Shown: positions 1 to 11,537 of the stretch, piece by piece
Numbering within the stretch: the first letter of the stretch is position 1
How the letters are laid out: each line of letters begins with the position of its first letter
NCBI GenBank assembly: GCA_018822845.1
Contig: JAHJJD010000120.1
Location: forward strand, 62,001 to 126,000
Direction: 5' to 3'
DNA length: 64,000 bases
Origin: Gammaproteobacteria bacterium
Lineage (GTDB): Bacteria > Pseudomonadota > Gammaproteobacteria > Thiotrichales > Thiotrichaceae
The notes under the pieces: generated by a model
Database searches by the model: none
Told to the model about the DNA's origin: nothing
The model's input: the letters and a program-made list of their open reading frames with translations, nothing else
Made by a program: the position numbers and the translations under genes

Positions 1-1311
1 GACTGCCTGACGATTGGCTATTTTGGGGTCTTTGAGGGGCTCGTGCAATTTCACCGGATAAACCCCCCGGTACAAGCTGACCCGGCGTGCGGCTTCATCG
101 CTGGATGCCAGCGCATAAATCGGGATGCCGGAACTGATACGCGACATCCACAACGGGGTGGAGCCTGATTCAGTCAGCGCCGCAATCGCCCGCACGCCCA
201 TATGGTTGGCGGTATACATGGTGGCCATGGCGATGGCCTCATCCATGCGCTCAAAGCGTTCTTCCATGCGATGGCCTGATTTGCGGGTTTCGATGGAAGT
301 TTCAGCTTCCTCACAAATGTTCGCCATTGTTTTGACCACCAGTGCAGGGTGCTTGCCGGTAGCCGTTTCACCGGACAGCATCACCGCATCCGTGCCGTCG
401 ATAACCGAATTCGCCACGTCGAATACCTCTGCCCGCGTCGGGATCGGGTTTTCGGTCATGGTTTCCATCATCTGCGTGGCGGTAATGACCGCGCGGTTGA
501 GGCTACGGGCGCGGCTGATCAGGCATTTCTGCGCCCGTGGCAGCTTAGCATCGCCGATTTCCACGCCCAGGTCGCCGCGTGCAATCATAATGGCGTCGGA
601 AGCCAGAATGATCTCGTCACGGGCGGCTTCTTCCATGGTTTCGGCACGTTCCATTTTGGCGATAATCGCCGCCTTGCAACCAGCCTCTACCGCCAGACGG
701 CGAGCCTCATGGATGTCATCTGCCGTGCGCGGAAAAGAGACCGCCAGAAAGTCCACGCCAATGTTGGCGGCAGCCTGGATGTCCTCCCTGTCCTTGTCGG
801 TCAGGGCAGCGGCACTCAAGCCCCCACCCCGGCGGTTCAAACCCTTGTTGTTGGAAAGAACGCCGCCGTTGATGGCGCGGGTATGGATTTCCTGTCCCCG
901 GACTGCGGTAATTTCCAGGACAATGCGGCCATCATCCAGCCACAGTTCATCCCCCGCCTTGACATCGTTGACCAACTCCTTGTAACCCAGCCCAACCCGC
1001 TCCTGCGTACCAGCGTCAGCTTCCAGTTCTGCATCAAGAATGAAGGCGTCGCCTGGATTCAGGGTGATTTTGCCATCCCTGAAACGGGCAATACGCAATT
1101 TTGGCCCTTGCAGGTCGCCGAGGATACCGACAATGCGGCCCGCTTTTCTGGCCAGTTCACGCACCAGCTCGGCGCGCGCTGCATGTTCTTCATGGGTACC
1201 GTGGGAAAAATTCATCCGCACGACATCCACACCTGCGCGGATAAGCGCTTCAATGGCTTCCGGTGTGCTTGTAGCAGGCCCCATGGTCGCTACAATTTTT
1301 GTCCTTCTCAA
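1..1311 (-). CDS. pyk: Pyruvate kinase (C-terminus cut by window edge)
   Basis: Pyruvate kinase transfers the phosphate of phosphoenolpyruvate to ADP, the last ATP-yielding step of glycolysis, in the cytoplasm. The first 437 codons are visible; the rest of the C-terminal allosteric domain lies beyond the left edge. The protein opens MRRTKIVATMGPA, as the family does. To obtain that N-terminus the start must be TTG at 1311, because no in-frame ATG precedes it. The MNFSHG loop, the signature helix ITATQMMETM and DGTDAVMLSGETA are all present. It is the last visible gene of a minus-strand tkt-gap-pgk-pyk series. Family assignment is certain; the start codon is likely. Confidence 0.95.
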   Translation of the reverse strand, partial: MRRTKIVATMGPATSTPEAIEALIRAGVDVVRMNFSHGTHEEHAARAELVRELARKAGRIVGILGDLQGPKLRIARFRDGKITLNPGDAFILDAELEADAGTQERVGLGYKELVNDVKAGDELWLDDGRIVLEITAVRGQEIHTRAINGGVLSNNKGLNRRGGGLSAAALTDKDREDIQAAANIGVDFLAVSFPRTADDIHEARRLAVEAGCKAAIIAKMERAETMEEAARDEIILASDAIMIARGDLGVEIGDAKLPRAQKCLISRARSLNRAVITATQMMETMTENPIPTRAEVFDVANSVIDGTDAVMLSGETATGKHPALVVKTMANICEEAETSIETRKSGHRMEERFERMDEAIAMATMYTANHMGVRAIAALTESGSTPLWMSRISSGIPIYALASSDEAARRVSLYRGVYPVKLHEPLKDPKIANRQAV

Positions 1312-1384
1312 TGTAATACCTATAACTGTGTGCTTTTAAAGTGCTTAGTTTATGCTTGTTCTATGTCATTTGTACTATGTGTTT

Positions 1385-1412
1385 GTAGGGGCGAAAAATG
1401 TTTCGCCCCTAC
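1385..1412. repeat. GTAGGGGCG-type inverted repeat between pgk and pyk
   Basis: Two perfect 12-base arms (1385-1396 and 1401-1412) around a 4-base loop. They carry the GTAGGGGCG/CGCCCCTAC ends also seen at 18664-18727 and 60198-60256. It lies just past the pgk stop and may act as a transcript-stabilising hairpin. There is no T-tract, so it is not a classical terminator. Confidence 0.7.
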
Positions 1413-1422
1413 GGAAGGGTCA

Positions 1423-2604
1423 TTAACCCTTGGCGCGTTCTTCCAACATCGCTACTGCCGGGAGGGTTTTGCCTTCGAGGTATTCGAGGAAAGCACCACC
1501 AGCAGTAGAGATATACGAAATCTTGTCGTAAATATCGTACTTCTGGATCGCAGCGATAGTGTCGCCGCCGCCCGCCAGCGTGAACGCCTTGGTTTCAGCC
1601 ATCGCCATGGAAATAGCCTTGGTGCCTTCACCAAACTGGTCGAATTCAAATACGCCGACCGGGCCGTTCCAGACAACAGTGCCTGCGTTCATGATGATGT
1701 CGACCAGCTCTTGTGCAGATTTGGGGCCGATGTCGAAAATCATGTCATCGTCAGCCACGTCTTTCGCGTCTTTCAGCACTGCCGGTTCGTTGGCATCGAA
1801 TTTCTTGCCACAAACCACGTCAACGGCGATAGGGATGATCGCACCACGTGCAGTCATCTTGCTAATCAGTGCATTGGCAGTGTCAACCAGATCATCTTCG
1901 CACAGGGATTTGCCAACGTTGTGGCCAGTCGCTTTCAGGAAGGTGTTGGCAATACCACCGCCAACGACCAGTTGTTCGCATTTTTCAGACAGTGCTTCCA
2001 GTACCGTCAGCTTGGTGGAAACCTTGGAACCACCAACGATAGCAACCATTGGGCGGGCTGGATTTGCCAGCGCCTTGTCCAGCGCGATCAGCTCTTCGGT
2101 CAGCAGGATGCCTGCTGCGGCAACCGGAGCGAATTTGCCTGCGCCGTGGGTGGAAGCCTGTGCACGGTGGGCAGTGCCGAATGCGTCCATCACGAACACG
2201 TCACACAGGGCAGCGTATTTCTTTGCCAACTCTTCGTTGTCTTTCTTTTCACCCGCATTGAAACGGACGTTTTCCAGCAGCACAACTTCGCCCTCTGCCA
2301 CGTCGAAACCACCATTGAGGTAGTCCTTGACCAGACGAACTTGCTTGCCCAGTTTTGCACTCATGTCGTCAGCGATAGGCTGCATGGAGTTGGCCTCATC
2401 CACCTCACCTTCAGTTGGACGACCACGGTGGGACATGACCATGACTTTCGCACCCGCTTTCATCGCGTGCTCAATAGTCGGCATGGAAGCAGTAATACGG
2501 GCGTCGGATGTTACCTTGCCATCTTTGACAGGTACGTTCAGGTCGGCGCGGATCAGGACACGTTTGCCATTCAGATCCAGGTCGGTCATTTTGATGAAAG
2601 CCAT
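1423..2604 (-). CDS. pgk: Phosphoglycerate kinase
   Basis: Catalyses 1,3-bisphosphoglycerate + ADP <-> 3-phosphoglycerate + ATP in glycolysis. In an autotroph it runs in the reverse direction in the Calvin cycle. 393 residues, the usual bacterial length. The N-terminal substrate domain has the ADLNVP motif and the SHRGRP basic patch. The hinge and nucleotide domain has GGSKVSTKL and the GGGDTIAA glycine loop. ATG at 2604 is preceded by AAGGAG at nine bases, which fixes the start. It sits between gap (170 bases upstream, with a repeat in the gap) and pyk, all in one orientation, so a single carbon-metabolism transcript is likely. Confidence 0.97.
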   Translation of the reverse strand: MAFIKMTDLDLNGKRVLIRADLNVPVKDGKVTSDARITASMPTIEHAMKAGAKVMVMSHRGRPTEGEVDEANSMQPIADDMSAKLGKQVRLVKDYLNGGFDVAEGEVVLLENVRFNAGEKKDNEELAKKYAALCDVFVMDAFGTAHRAQASTHGAGKFAPVAAAGILLTEELIALDKALANPARPMVAIVGGSKVSTKLTVLEALSEKCEQLVVGGGIANTFLKATGHNVGKSLCEDDLVDTANALISKMTARGAIIPIAVDVVCGKKFDANEPAVLKDAKDVADDDMIFDIGPKSAQELVDIIMNAGTVVWNGPVGVFEFDQFGEGTKAISMAMAETKAFTLAGGGDTIAAIQKYDIYDKISYISTAGGAFLEYLEGKTLPAVAMLEERAKG

Positions 2605-2674
2605 GTGATGCAGCTCCTTTGGAATTTCAAATCAGTCAAATAAAGCGTGGGGTGATTTATTTGGATGATCTGGG

Positions 2675-2773
2675 AAGAAACCCCTCCCCGACCCTCCCCT
2701 TATCAGGGGAGGGAGCGAAGAGGGACTCCACCTCTTGTTCCTCCCCTGATAAGGGGAGGCTAGGAGGGGTTTC

Positions 2774-2776
<3 letters not shown>
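2675..2776. repeat. Long inverted repeat of the AAACCCCTCC family between gap and pgk
   Basis: Two arms of about 38 bases (2675-2712 and 2739-2776) are near-perfect inverted copies. Each holds its own hairpin built on CTCCCCTTATCAGGGGAG and ends in AAGAAACCCCTCC. The right arm covers the gap stop codon (TTA at 2774-2776). A half-copy lies at 10543-10580. It is probably a REP-like palindromic element acting as a processing or attenuation hairpin between gap and pgk. Confidence 0.75.
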
Positions 2777-3793
<1,017 letters not shown>

Positions 3794-3818
3794 TCATACA
3801 GTAAATAATTTGATCTTT

Positions 3819-3864
3819 GTAGGAGCCAGCCGTGCTGGCGATCGCTTGCAAGGCAAGCTCCTAC
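3819..3864. repeat. GTAGGAGC double-hairpin repeat (copy 1)
   Basis: A 46-base element bounded by GTAGGAGC and GCTCCTAC, with two hairpins around a central GCGATCGC. The same element, inverted and with two base differences, lies at 57569-57614. The arrangement resembles REP-type repeats bounded by GTAGGAGC that are known from Pseudomonas. It lies in the tkt-gap spacer. Confidence 0.8.
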
Positions 3865-3878
3865 AGAAGATGGCTGCC

Positions 3879-5876
3879 TTACGCCACGCTATTGATAGCG
3901 TTCAAAACATTTTCGGCGGTGAAACCAAACTGCTTGAACAACAGGTCAGCCGGGGCAGATTCACCGAAAGTGCTCATGCAGATCACTTTGCCATTCAGAC
4001 CAACGTACTTGTACCAGGCATCACCGATGGCCGCTTCAACCGCGACACGCGCAGTCACGGCGGCTGGCAATACCGATTCTTTGTACGCCGCATCTTGTGC
4101 ATCGAACACATCGCAAGATGGCATGGAAACCACACGCACTTTCTTGTCGGATTGCGCTGCTGCCTGCATCGCCAGTTCAACTTCGGAACCGGTCGCAATC
4201 ACGATCACGTCTGGTGTACCGTCAGTGTCTTTCAACACATAGCCACCTTTGGCGATATTGGCAATTTGCTCAGCAGTACGCACCTGATGCTTCAGGTTTT
4301 GGCGTGAGAAAATCAGGCAGCTTGGACCTTTGTATTCAATCGCATGTTTCCAGGAAACGGCAGTTTCTACTGCGTCACATGCACGCCAGACGGACATACG
4401 CGGAATCATGCGCAGCGTTGGGATTTGCTCAACTGGCTGATGGGTAGGGCCGTCTTCACCCAGACCGATGGAGTCGTGGGTGTAAACAAAGATGCTCTGG
4501 ATTTTCATCAGCGCAGCCATACGCAGCGCATTACGCGCGTATTCGGAGAACATCAGGAAGGTCGCGCCGTAAGGCAGCAAACCGCCGTGCAGCGCCATAC
4601 CGTTCATGATCGCGCTCATGCCGAATTCACGCACACCGTATGATAGGTAGTTGCCGCTGAAATCTTGCGCCTTACCATGACCAGCACTGATGTGCTTGCT
4701 CAGCTTGTTGAAGGTATTGTTGGAAGGCGTCAGGTCAGCAGAACCACCGAGGAATTCGGGCAGCAATGGTGCGAACGCATCCAGCGCATTCTTGGAAGCC
4801 ACACGGGTAGCCGGAGACTCTGCTTTCGCATCAATCGCGGCAATGGCTTTGGCAGACTCATCCGCCCAGTTGGCAGGCAGTTCACCCGCCATACGGCGTT
4901 TGAATTCAGCCGCTTCAGCAGGATAAGCCGCAGCATAGGCACTGAACTGGCCATTCCAGGTTTCTTCAGCGGCTGCACCTTTGGCTTTTGCATCCCAACC
5001 TGCATAAATATTGGCAGGAACGACAAACGGCTCATGTGACCAGCCCAATTCAGCACGGCACAATGCAATTTCTGCGTCACCCAATGCTGCACCGTGGCAG
5101 TCGTGTGAACCGGCCTTGTTCGGTGAACCAAAACCGATGGTGGTTTTGCAGCAAATCATGGAAGGCTTGCCAGTTTCAGCACGGGCGGCCTCAATTGCGG
5201 CCTTGATTGCATCGGCATCGTGGCCGTCAACATTGGCAACAACGTGCCAACCGTAGGCTTCAAAACGCTTCGGGGTGTCATCAGTGAACCAACCGTCAAC
5301 TTCACCGTCGATGGAGATATTGTTGTCGTCGTAGAAGCAAATCAGCTTGCCCAGACCCATGGTGCCTGCGAAAGAGCAAGCTTCATGGGAAATACCTTCC
5401 ATCAGGCAGCCATCACCCAGGAATACATAGGTGTAATGGTCAACGATACTGTGACCATCTTTATTGAACTGTGCAGCGAGGATTTTTTCAGCCAACGCCA
5501 TACCAACAGCATTGGTGATGCCTTGACCCAGTGGGCCAGTGGTGGTTTCAATCCCCGGTGCATAACCATACTCAGGATGGCCTGGGGTTTTGGAATGCAG
5601 TTGGCGGAATGCTTTCAGGTCGTCCATGCTCAGGTCATAGCCTGTCAGGTGCAGCACGGAGTACGGCAGCATGGAAGCATGGCCATTGGACATGACGAAG
5701 CGGTCACGGTTAACCCACTGCGGGTTTTGTGGGTTGTGGCTCATGTAATCGTTGTAAAGGACTTCGGCAATGTCTGCCATGCCCATCGGTGCTCCCGGAT
5801 GCCCGGAATTTGCTTTTTGCACGGCATCCATAGTCAAGAAGCGGATTGCGTTAGCCAACTCGCGGCGTGTAGTCAT
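3879..5876 (-). CDS. tkt: Transketolase
   Basis: Thiamine-diphosphate enzyme that moves two-carbon units between sugar phosphates in the pentose phosphate and Calvin cycles. 665 residues from the chosen start. The ThDP/Mg motif [13 protein letters not shown], the N-terminal GHPGAPMG and the pyrimidine-domain [14 protein letters not shown] are present. The start is ATG at 5876 ([12 protein letters not shown]), preceded by AGGAG at eight bases; an in-frame ATG 24 bases further upstream lacks such a site. It heads the tkt-gap-pgk-pyk series and diverges from the metK operon. Confidence 0.97.
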   Translation of the reverse strand: MTTRRELANAIRFLTMDAVQKANSGHPGAPMGMADIAEVLYNDYMSHNPQNPQWVNRDRFVMSNGHASMLPYSVLHLTGYDLSMDDLKAFRQLHSKTPGHPEYGYAPGIETTTGPLGQGITNAVGMALAEKILAAQFNKDGHSIVDHYTYVFLGDGCLMEGISHEACSFAGTMGLGKLICFYDDNNISIDGEVDGWFTDDTPKRFEAYGWHVVANVDGHDADAIKAAIEAARAETGKPSMICCKTTIGFGSPNKAGSHDCHGAALGDAEIALCRAELGWSHEPFVVPANIYAGWDAKAKGAAAEETWNGQFSAYAAAYPAEAAEFKRRMAGELPANWADESAKAIAAIDAKAESPATRVASKNALDAFAPLLPEFLGGSADLTPSNNTFNKLSKHISAGHGKAQDFSGNYLSYGVREFGMSAIMNGMALHGGLLPYGATFLMFSEYARNALRMAALMKIQSIFVYTHDSIGLGEDGPTHQPVEQIPTLRMIPRMSVWRACDAVETAVSWKHAIEYKGPSCLIFSRQNLKHQVRTAEQIANIAKGGYVLKDTDGTPDVIVIATGSEVELAMQAAAQSDKKVRVVSMPSCDVFDAQDAAYKESVLPAAVTARVAVEAAIGDAWYKYVGLNGKVICMSTFGESAPADLLFKQFGFTAENVLNAINSVA

Positions 5877-6237
5877 TGACGGGTCTCCTGTAGTTTTCAA
5901 ATAGCGTGATCTGCCGTGTAAAGTGGCACGGCCTAAAAATGGCGTATGTCAAGATTCCGATACTGACTGCAAAACGGCACGGTGCAGTTTCAGCATGGGA
6001 TTCCTGCATTGCCTTGTCATTAACCACCACTCCGCTAGCGCGACCAAACGAAGCAGGGCCTCCCGTTGTATAATTATTATTCAGGCAGGTAAAAGCTCTT
6101 GTATTGTGGCCGACTTCATGAGAAGGGGCAACTCTCCCTTGTTGGATAGATACTGCATCAACAATGAGAAATTTGGGAGATGTTGAATACCCATGAATGC
6201 TGCATGATCATTATCTTTCCGTTATTATTGCGGGTTC
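5877..6237. other. Gene-free divergent spacer between tkt and the SAH riboswitch
   Basis: About 360 bases with no convincing reading frame. It must contain the tkt promoter on the minus strand and the metK promoter on the plus strand. I see AT-rich patches near 6070-6085 and 6208-6230 but no hexamer pair good enough to place either promoter. Confidence 0.6.
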
Positions 6238-6310
6238 CAGTCCGAGGAGCGTTGCGACAGGATCTTATCCTGCCAGGCTCGGACTGTGTTTCAAGACATA
6301 AACGGCGCTC
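6238..6310 (+). promoter_or_regulatory. S-adenosylhomocysteine (SAH) riboswitch
   Basis: The conserved core GAGGAGCGTTGCGAC, GCCAGGCTCGG and AACGGCGCTC of the SAH riboswitch appears in order. P1 is a perfect 9-bp stem (6238-6246 with 6278-6286). P2 is a 6-bp stem (6258-6263 with 6267-6272). The pseudoknot pairs GAGCG (6247-6251) with CGCTC (6306-6310). It ends 33 bases before the metK start. In the family SAH binding turns expression on, so the metK-ahcY-metF genes should be induced when SAH builds up. Confidence 0.9.
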
Positions 6311-6343
6311 AGTCATTGTTAACTTTTTATGGAGAATTGTGTA

Positions 6344-7507
6344 ATGACTGAGAGAAGTTACCTGTTTACTTCCGAGTCTGTTTCTGAAGGCCACCCGGAC
6401 AAAATGGCGGATCAGGTATCCGACGCCATTCTGGACGCAATCATCGCCAAAGACCCCTATGCGCGTGTTGCCTGCGAAACCCTGACCAAGACCGGCATGG
6501 TCGTACTGGCCGGTGAAATCACTACCACGGCTGAAATCGACTACGAAGGCGTGGTACGTGGCGTGGTGAACGACATCGGCTACAACAACTCCGAAATCGG
6601 TTTCGACGGCCACACTTGCGCTGTCATCAATGCACTCGGCAAGCAATCCCCTGACATCGCCATGGGCGTTGACCGTGCCAAGCCAGAAGATCAAGGCGCG
6701 GGCGACCAGGGCCTGATGTTCGGTTACGCCAGCAATGAAACCGACGTACTGATGCCTGCTGCACTGACCTATGCCCATCGTCTGGTGCGCGTGCAGTCCG
6801 AAGTGCGCAAAAATGGTACGCTTCCATGGCTGCGTCCGGATGCGAAATCGCAAGTGACCGTGCGTTATGAAGCTGGCAAGATCGTCGCCATCGACGCCGT
6901 AGTCCTTTCCACCCAGCACAGCCCTGACATCAGCCTCGACGACCTGCGTGAAGCGGTGATGGAACATGTCATCAAGCCGGTATTGCCGGAAGAATGGTTG
7001 CACGCAGGCACCAAATATCACATCAATCCAACCGGCAATTTCGTGATCGGCGGCCCGGTCGGCGACTGCGGCCTGACCGGACGCAAGATCATCGTCGACA
7101 CCTACGGCGGTATGGCGCGTCATGGCGGCGGCGCATTCTCCGGCAAAGACCCGTCCAAAGTTGACCGTTCCGCCGCATATGCTGCGCGTTACGTGGCGAA
7201 AAATATCGTCGCCGCCGGTCTGGCTGAGCGCTGCGAAATCCAGGTCTCCTACGCCATCGGTGTGGCACAACCTACTTCCATCACGGTTGAAACCTTCGGC
7301 ACCAACAAGGTCGATGAAACCCTGATCGAAAACCTGGTACGCGAACACTTCGACCTGCGTCCTTACGGCATCACCAAAATGCTCGACCTGCTGCGTCCTA
7401 TTTATCGCGGCACGGCGGCTTACGGTCACTTCGGTCGTGACGACCTCGACCTGCCATGGGAACGCACCGATAGAGCTGACGCACTGCGCGCTGCTGCTGG
7501 CCTGTAA
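6344..7507 (+). CDS. metK: S-adenosylmethionine synthetase
   Basis: Makes SAM from methionine and ATP. 387 residues from ATG 6344, preceded by GGAGAA; an upstream in-frame ATG at 6329 overlaps that ribosome site and gives a non-family extension. The GHPDK motif near the N-terminus, [12 protein letters not shown] and the phosphate-loop [16 protein letters not shown] are present. First gene behind the SAH riboswitch and 18 bases before ahcY, with metF following, so synthesis of SAM and clearance of SAH are placed under one switch. Confidence 0.97.
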   Translation: MTERSYLFTSESVSEGHPDKMADQVSDAILDAIIAKDPYARVACETLTKTGMVVLAGEITTTAEIDYEGVVRGVVNDIGYNNSEIGFDGHTCAVINALGKQSPDIAMGVDRAKPEDQGAGDQGLMFGYASNETDVLMPAALTYAHRLVRVQSEVRKNGTLPWLRPDAKSQVTVRYEAGKIVAIDAVVLSTQHSPDISLDDLREAVMEHVIKPVLPEEWLHAGTKYHINPTGNFVIGGPVGDCGLTGRKIIVDTYGGMARHGGGAFSGKDPSKVDRSAAYAARYVAKNIVAAGLAERCEIQVSYAIGVAQPTSITVETFGTNKVDETLIENLVREHFDLRPYGITKMLDLLRPIYRGTAAYGHFGRDDLDLPWERTDRADALRAAAGL

Positions 7508-7525
7508 GATTCTGGAGACTACAAT

Positions 7526-8932
7526 ATGACTACGTTTAACGACTACATTGTCGCCGATATGGCTTTGGCCGCATGGGGCCGCAAGGAAATCAACATCGCC
7601 GAAACCGAAATGCCCGGCCTGATGATGATCCGCGAAGAATTTGCCGCCAGCCAGCCGCTGAAAGGCGCACGCATTACCGGTTCCCTGCACATGACCATCC
7701 AGACTGCCGTGCTGATGGAAACGCTGGTAGCGCTGGGTGCAGAACTGCGCTGGGCTTCCTGCAACATTTATTCCACGCAAGACCACGCTGCTGCTGCGAT
7801 GGCCGCCGCCGGTATCCCGGTATTCGCCTACAAAGGTGAGTCACTGGAAGAATATTGGGATTACACCCACAAAATCTTCGAATGGCCAAATGGCGAACAA
7901 GCCAACATGATCCTTGATGATGGCGGCGACGCAACCCTGTTGCTGCACCTGGGCGCACGCGCTGAAAAAGACATCAGCGTGGTAGGCAAACCAACCTCCG
8001 AGGAAGAGACCTACCTGTACGCGGCAATCCGCAAGCGCCTGGAAACTTCCCCGGACTGGTACAGCAGCCGTCTGGCTGAAGTCCGTGGCGTGACCGAAGA
8101 AACCACTACCGGCGTACACCGCCTGTACCAAATGCACGCCCGTGGTGATCTGAAATTCCCGGCGATCAACGTCAACGATTCCGTCACCAAATCCAAGTTC
8201 GACAACCTGTACGGCTGCCGCGAATCACTGGTTGATGGCATCAAGCGCGCTACCGACGTCATGGTTGCAGGCAAGGTTGCCGTGGTTGCTGGTTACGGCG
8301 ACGTGGGCAAAGGTTCCGCCCAAGCCCTGCGTGCACTGTCTGCACAGGTTTGGGTCACGGAAATCGACCCGATCTGCGCCCTGCAAGCCGCGATGGAAGG
8401 CTACCGTGTCGTCACCATGGAATACGCCGCTGACAAGGCAGACATTTTCGTTACTGCGACCGGCAACTACCATGTCATCACCCATGAGCACATGAAGGCG
8501 ATGAAGAACGAAGCCATCGTTTGCAACATCGGCCATTTCGACAACGAAATCGACGTTGCCAGCCTTGAGCAGTATGAGTGGGATGAAGTCAAACCACAGG
8601 TTGATCACGTCATTTTCCCCGACGGCAAGCGCATCACCCTGCTAGCCAAAGGCCGTTTGGTTAATCTCGGCTGTGCGACTGGCCACCCGTCCTACGTCAT
8701 GTCCTCTTCTTTCGCCAACCAGACCATCGCACAGATTGAGCTGTGGACTGAACGCGATTCCGGCAAATACCCGGTTGGCGTTTACACCCTGCCGAAGCAT
8801 CTGGATGAGAAAGTTGCCCGCTTGCAGTTGAAAAAGCTGAATGCGCAACTGACCCAGTTGACCGAATATCAGGCACAGTATATTGACGTGGCGGTGGAAG
8901 GGCCTTACAAGGCTGACCATTACCGTTATTAA
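7526..8932 (+). CDS. ahcY: Adenosylhomocysteinase (SAH hydrolase)
   Basis: Reversibly cleaves S-adenosylhomocysteine to homocysteine and adenosine, removing the product inhibitor of methyltransferases. 468 residues, the long proteobacterial form. The substrate domain has [12 protein letters not shown]. The NAD-binding domain has [11 protein letters not shown]. The C-terminus ends KADHYRY, which reaches into the neighbouring subunit in known tetramers. The ribosome site TGGAG precedes ATG 7526. Second gene of the riboswitch-controlled operon. Confidence 0.97.
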   Translation: MTTFNDYIVADMALAAWGRKEINIAETEMPGLMMIREEFAASQPLKGARITGSLHMTIQTAVLMETLVALGAELRWASCNIYSTQDHAAAAMAAAGIPVFAYKGESLEEYWDYTHKIFEWPNGEQANMILDDGGDATLLLHLGARAEKDISVVGKPTSEEETYLYAAIRKRLETSPDWYSSRLAEVRGVTEETTTGVHRLYQMHARGDLKFPAINVNDSVTKSKFDNLYGCRESLVDGIKRATDVMVAGKVAVVAGYGDVGKGSAQALRALSAQVWVTEIDPICALQAAMEGYRVVTMEYAADKADIFVTATGNYHVITHEHMKAMKNEAIVCNIGHFDNEIDVASLEQYEWDEVKPQVDHVIFPDGKRITLLAKGRLVNLGCATGHPSYVMSSSFANQTIAQIELWTERDSGKYPVGVYTLPKHLDEKVARLQLKKLNAQLTQLTEYQAQYIDVAVEGPYKADHYRY

Positions 8933-8943
8933 GAGGTATGACC

Positions 8944-9810
8944 ATGAGTGATGAACATCAACATGGGCATGGTGACGACCTGATTTTCAGCTTCGAGTTT
9001 TTCCCGCCCAAGACCGACAAGGGCGCGGAAAATTTGCGGGCGGTGCGCACGCAACTGGCGGAACTGAAGCCACGCTTCTTTTCCGTCACCTATGGCGCGG
9101 GTGGTTCGACGCAAACCAATACGCTGAATACCGTGCTGGAAATCCAGCGCGATTCCGGCATTGAGGCAGCGCCGCACCTGTCGTGCGTGGGTTCCAGCGC
9201 GGAGCAAATCCGTGAAATTCTGGACACCTACCGCAACAATGGCATCCGGCACATCGTCGCCCTGCGCGGCGATCTGCCTTCCGGCACACGCGACATAGGT
9301 GAATTCCGCTACGCTAACGAGCTGGTGGAATTTATCCGTGCCGAAACAGGCGACCATTTCAATATCGAAGTGGCAGCCTACCCGGAGATGCACCCGCAAG
9401 CGCCGAACCTGAAAACCGACATCGACAACTTCGTGCGCAAGGTCAAGGCTGGAGCCAACAGCGCCATCACGCAGTATTTCTACAATGCGGATGCGTACTG
9501 GCACTTCGTCGATACCTGCGCCGACAAGGGCGTAGACATTCCCATCGTGCCCGGCATCATGCCGATCACCAACTACACCCAACTGGCGCGGTTTTCGGAT
9601 ATGTGCGGGGCGGAAATCCCGCGCTGGCTGCGCAAGCAACTGGAAACCTACGGCGATGATGTTGAAGCGATTACCGATTTCGGTACGGAATTTGTCACTT
9701 TGCTGTGCGAAAACCTGCTGGAAACCGGCGCACCGGGCCTGCACTTCTACACCATGAACCGGGTTGAGCCAACCATGAGCATCTGGCGCAATCTGGGTTT
9801 GTCGGACTGA
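8944..9810 (+). CDS. metF: 5,10-methylenetetrahydrofolate reductase
   Basis: FAD-dependent reduction of methylene-THF to 5-methyl-THF, the methyl donor for remaking methionine from homocysteine. 288 residues, a TIM-barrel enzyme. FSFEFFPPKT at the N-terminus, the VTYGAGGS loop and the ALRGDLP motif are typical. Two ATGs are six bases apart (8938, 8944). AAGAGG at 8931-8936 touches the first and is seven bases from the second, so 8944 is preferred. Third gene of the methyl-cycle operon; its stop overlaps the rsmE start in TGATG. Confidence 0.95.
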   Translation: MSDEHQHGHGDDLIFSFEFFPPKTDKGAENLRAVRTQLAELKPRFFSVTYGAGGSTQTNTLNTVLEIQRDSGIEAAPHLSCVGSSAEQIREILDTYRNNGIRHIVALRGDLPSGTRDIGEFRYANELVEFIRAETGDHFNIEVAAYPEMHPQAPNLKTDIDNFVRKVKAGANSAITQYFYNADAYWHFVDTCADKGVDIPIVPGIMPITNYTQLARFSDMCGAEIPRWLRKQLETYGDDVEAITDFGTEFVTLLCENLLETGAPGLHFYTMNRVEPTMSIWRNLGLSD

Positions 9811-10541
9811 TGCGGATACCACGTTTCTACGTCACCGACGCCTTGACCGTCGGGCAGGAATTCCCCCTGCCCGACACCACCTTCCGCCACGCCATCCAGG
9901 TCTTGCGCCTGAACACAGGCGAGCCACTGATCCTGTTCAACGGTGAAGGCCGCGAATATCTGGCACGAATTGAATCCGTCGGCAAGCGTACCGCTTCCGC
10001 CCATATCGAAAGCTTTTCCCCTATCGACACCGAGTCCCCGATACAGCTTACACTGGCACAAGCCATCATCAAGCCCGACAAGATGGATTTCGCCCTGCAA
10101 AAGGCCGTGGAACTGGGAGTGAACACCATCCAGCCGCTCATCACACAGCGCAGTGTGGTAAGGGTTGGCAAGGAAAAGGCTGATAAAAAATCACAACACT
10201 GGGAAGGTATCGTGGTTGCCGCCTGCGAACAGTCCGGGCGCACCCGGCTTCCGCAAGTACTGCCACCACTAACACTGGATGCATGGCTGGAAAGCGCCTG
10301 TACGGGCACACGCCTGATCCTTGCCCCCGGTGATTTCCCGCACATCAACGCCCTGCCGAAGGATTTACCTGCCCCCATTACCCTGCTGATTGGCCCGGAA
10401 GGCGGGTTTACCGATGAGGAAGTGCAACAGTGCCTGCAAGCTGGCATGACCGCTGTATCACTTGGCCCGCGCATCCTGCGGGCAGAAACAGCCAGCCTCG
10501 CCGCCCTGGCCCTACTCCAGCACCATTACGGCGACATCTAA
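9810..10541 (+). CDS. rsmE: 16S rRNA m3U1498 methyltransferase
   Basis: SAM-dependent SPOUT-family enzyme that methylates uridine 1498 of 16S rRNA. 243 residues. It has an N-terminal PUA-like RNA-binding part (RIPRFYVTDAL start) and a C-terminal knotted domain with LIGPEGGFTDEE and SLGPRILRAETA, both hallmark SAM-site motifs. The start overlaps the metF stop by one base (TGATG), so translation is coupled. Its place at the end of a SAM-synthesis operon is metabolically sensible. Confidence 0.95.
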   Translation: MRIPRFYVTDALTVGQEFPLPDTTFRHAIQVLRLNTGEPLILFNGEGREYLARIESVGKRTASAHIESFSPIDTESPIQLTLAQAIIKPDKMDFALQKAVELGVNTIQPLITQRSVVRVGKEKADKKSQHWEGIVVAACEQSGRTRLPQVLPPLTLDAWLESACTGTRLILAPGDFPHINALPKDLPAPITLLIGPEGGFTDEEVQQCLQAGMTAVSLGPRILRAETASLAALALLQHHYGDI

Positions 10542-10542
10542 C

Positions 10543-10580
10543 CTCTCCCCCCCCTGACAAGGGGAGGTAGGAGGGGTTTC
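10543..10580. repeat. Half-copy of the AAACCCCTCC repeat, bidirectional hairpin
   Basis: C-rich then G-rich arms pair around CTGACAA, followed by GGAGGGGTTTCTTTTT. It lies between the convergent ends of rsmE and the FHA gene. The trailing T-run would let it end plus-strand transcription from the methyl-cycle operon. Same family as 2675-2776. Confidence 0.6.
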
Positions 10581-10583
10581 TTT

Positions 10584-11537
10584 TTATTCTTCCGTTTGCG
10601 AAGGCAGCGCTTCCTGCACCGACGTCATGTAATCATCCAGCGACTGGGTAGGCGCAGCATGGATATTGAAAGAACTCAGGGTCTGGTTGTATTCCGGGTC
10701 AGGGTTGAATTCCCCGCTGAGCACCTGCCGATCCATCAGGTCAATCAGTTCCAGCACGATCAGCGGCAGGCTCAACAATACTGCAATCCCCAACGCATAG
10801 AGCGGGCGCAGATAGCTTGCCCAGCGCTGATAAAAATAAAGCAGCAATGTCACCAGTGGAATATTGTAGAGCGTCAGCAATAGCCCTTGCGGCACATCGG
10901 AGGTAAAGAAATAATCCAGAGCACCGCCCACAACGCCAAACAGCGACTTGAGCAGGGTTAGCAGCGACACCATTCCCACCGCCGACGTAAATACCCAGCG
11001 ATGCGAAACCAGCCATGTCACCGTCGACAGGATTAGCGCAAATACCAGCAATACCGCCAGATTCAGCAAAACTTCACTGACATAGAACCATGCTCCCTGC
11101 GCAATATAGGTATGCATATATTTCTCGCCAAACAAGGCCAGACCGGTCAGCGCCAACAACAAAACGACCCAGAGCGGATTCGCCAGGATCGAAAAGAAAC
11201 TGCCAAACTTGAGCAGGTTGGCAGGTACCACTGCCAGGTCGGACGCCAGCAGGTTTATCCGTCTACCACCCAGCAGCAGGCGGCTGGGCACAGGCAACAG
11301 GGAACGCTGGCTACCCACCATATGCCCATTCATGGACGTGCCATTTTCTTCCGACAGGTTTTGCAGATACAGCTCGCCGTTTTCCTCCTGCTCAATGCGC
11401 AGGTGATGCGCGGAAACGGAACCATCCGACAGGATAATGTCATTATCCAGCGCCCGTCCAACCGTAACCGGAAACTGCTCCAGTTTGTGATACTGGTTCA
11501 GACCACGCTTCTGGACTTCCAACACTATTTTTGCCAT
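10584..11537 (-). CDS. FHA-domain integral membrane protein
   Basis: 317 residues from ATG 11537 (MAKIVLEVQKRG). Residues about 5-90 form a forkhead-associated domain: TVGRALDNDIIL is followed by the S-AHH stretch and a GTSMNG turn, the usual phosphothreonine-binding pattern. The rest holds about five or six hydrophobic segments (roughly residues 115-270) and a polar C-terminus. It should sit in the inner membrane with the FHA domain in the cytoplasm and read Ser/Thr phosphorylation. It overlaps the end of the upstream protease gene by 13 bases, so the two are co-expressed. The exact role is unknown; no kinase is in view. Confidence 0.8.
   Translation of the reverse strand: MAKIVLEVQKRGLNQYHKLEQFPVTVGRALDNDIILSDGSVSAHHLRIEQEENGELYLQNLSEENGTSMNGHMVGSQRSLLPVPSRLLLGGRRINLLASDLAVVPANLLKFGSFFSILANPLWVVLLLALTGLALFGEKYMHTYIAQGAWFYVSEVLLNLAVLLVFALILSTVTWLVSHRWVFTSAVGMVSLLTLLKSLFGVVGGALDYFFTSDVPQGLLLTLYNIPLVTLLLYFYQRWASYLRPLYALGIAVLLSLPLIVLELIDLMDRQVLSGEFNPDPEYNQTLSSFNIHAAPTQSLDDYMTSVQEALPSQTEE

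Noticed and set aside
1385-1412. Terminator of pgk
   Set aside because: The hairpin has no following T-run on the minus strand and belongs to a dispersed repeat family.
349-2643. Long open frame on the plus strand opposite pyk and pgk
   Set aside because: It runs antisense to two certain enzymes and its protein has no family traits; it comes from the codon bias of the genes below.
6158-7786. 542-codon minus-strand frame opposite metK
   Set aside because: Shadow of metK; it crosses the SAH riboswitch and has no ribosome site or motifs.
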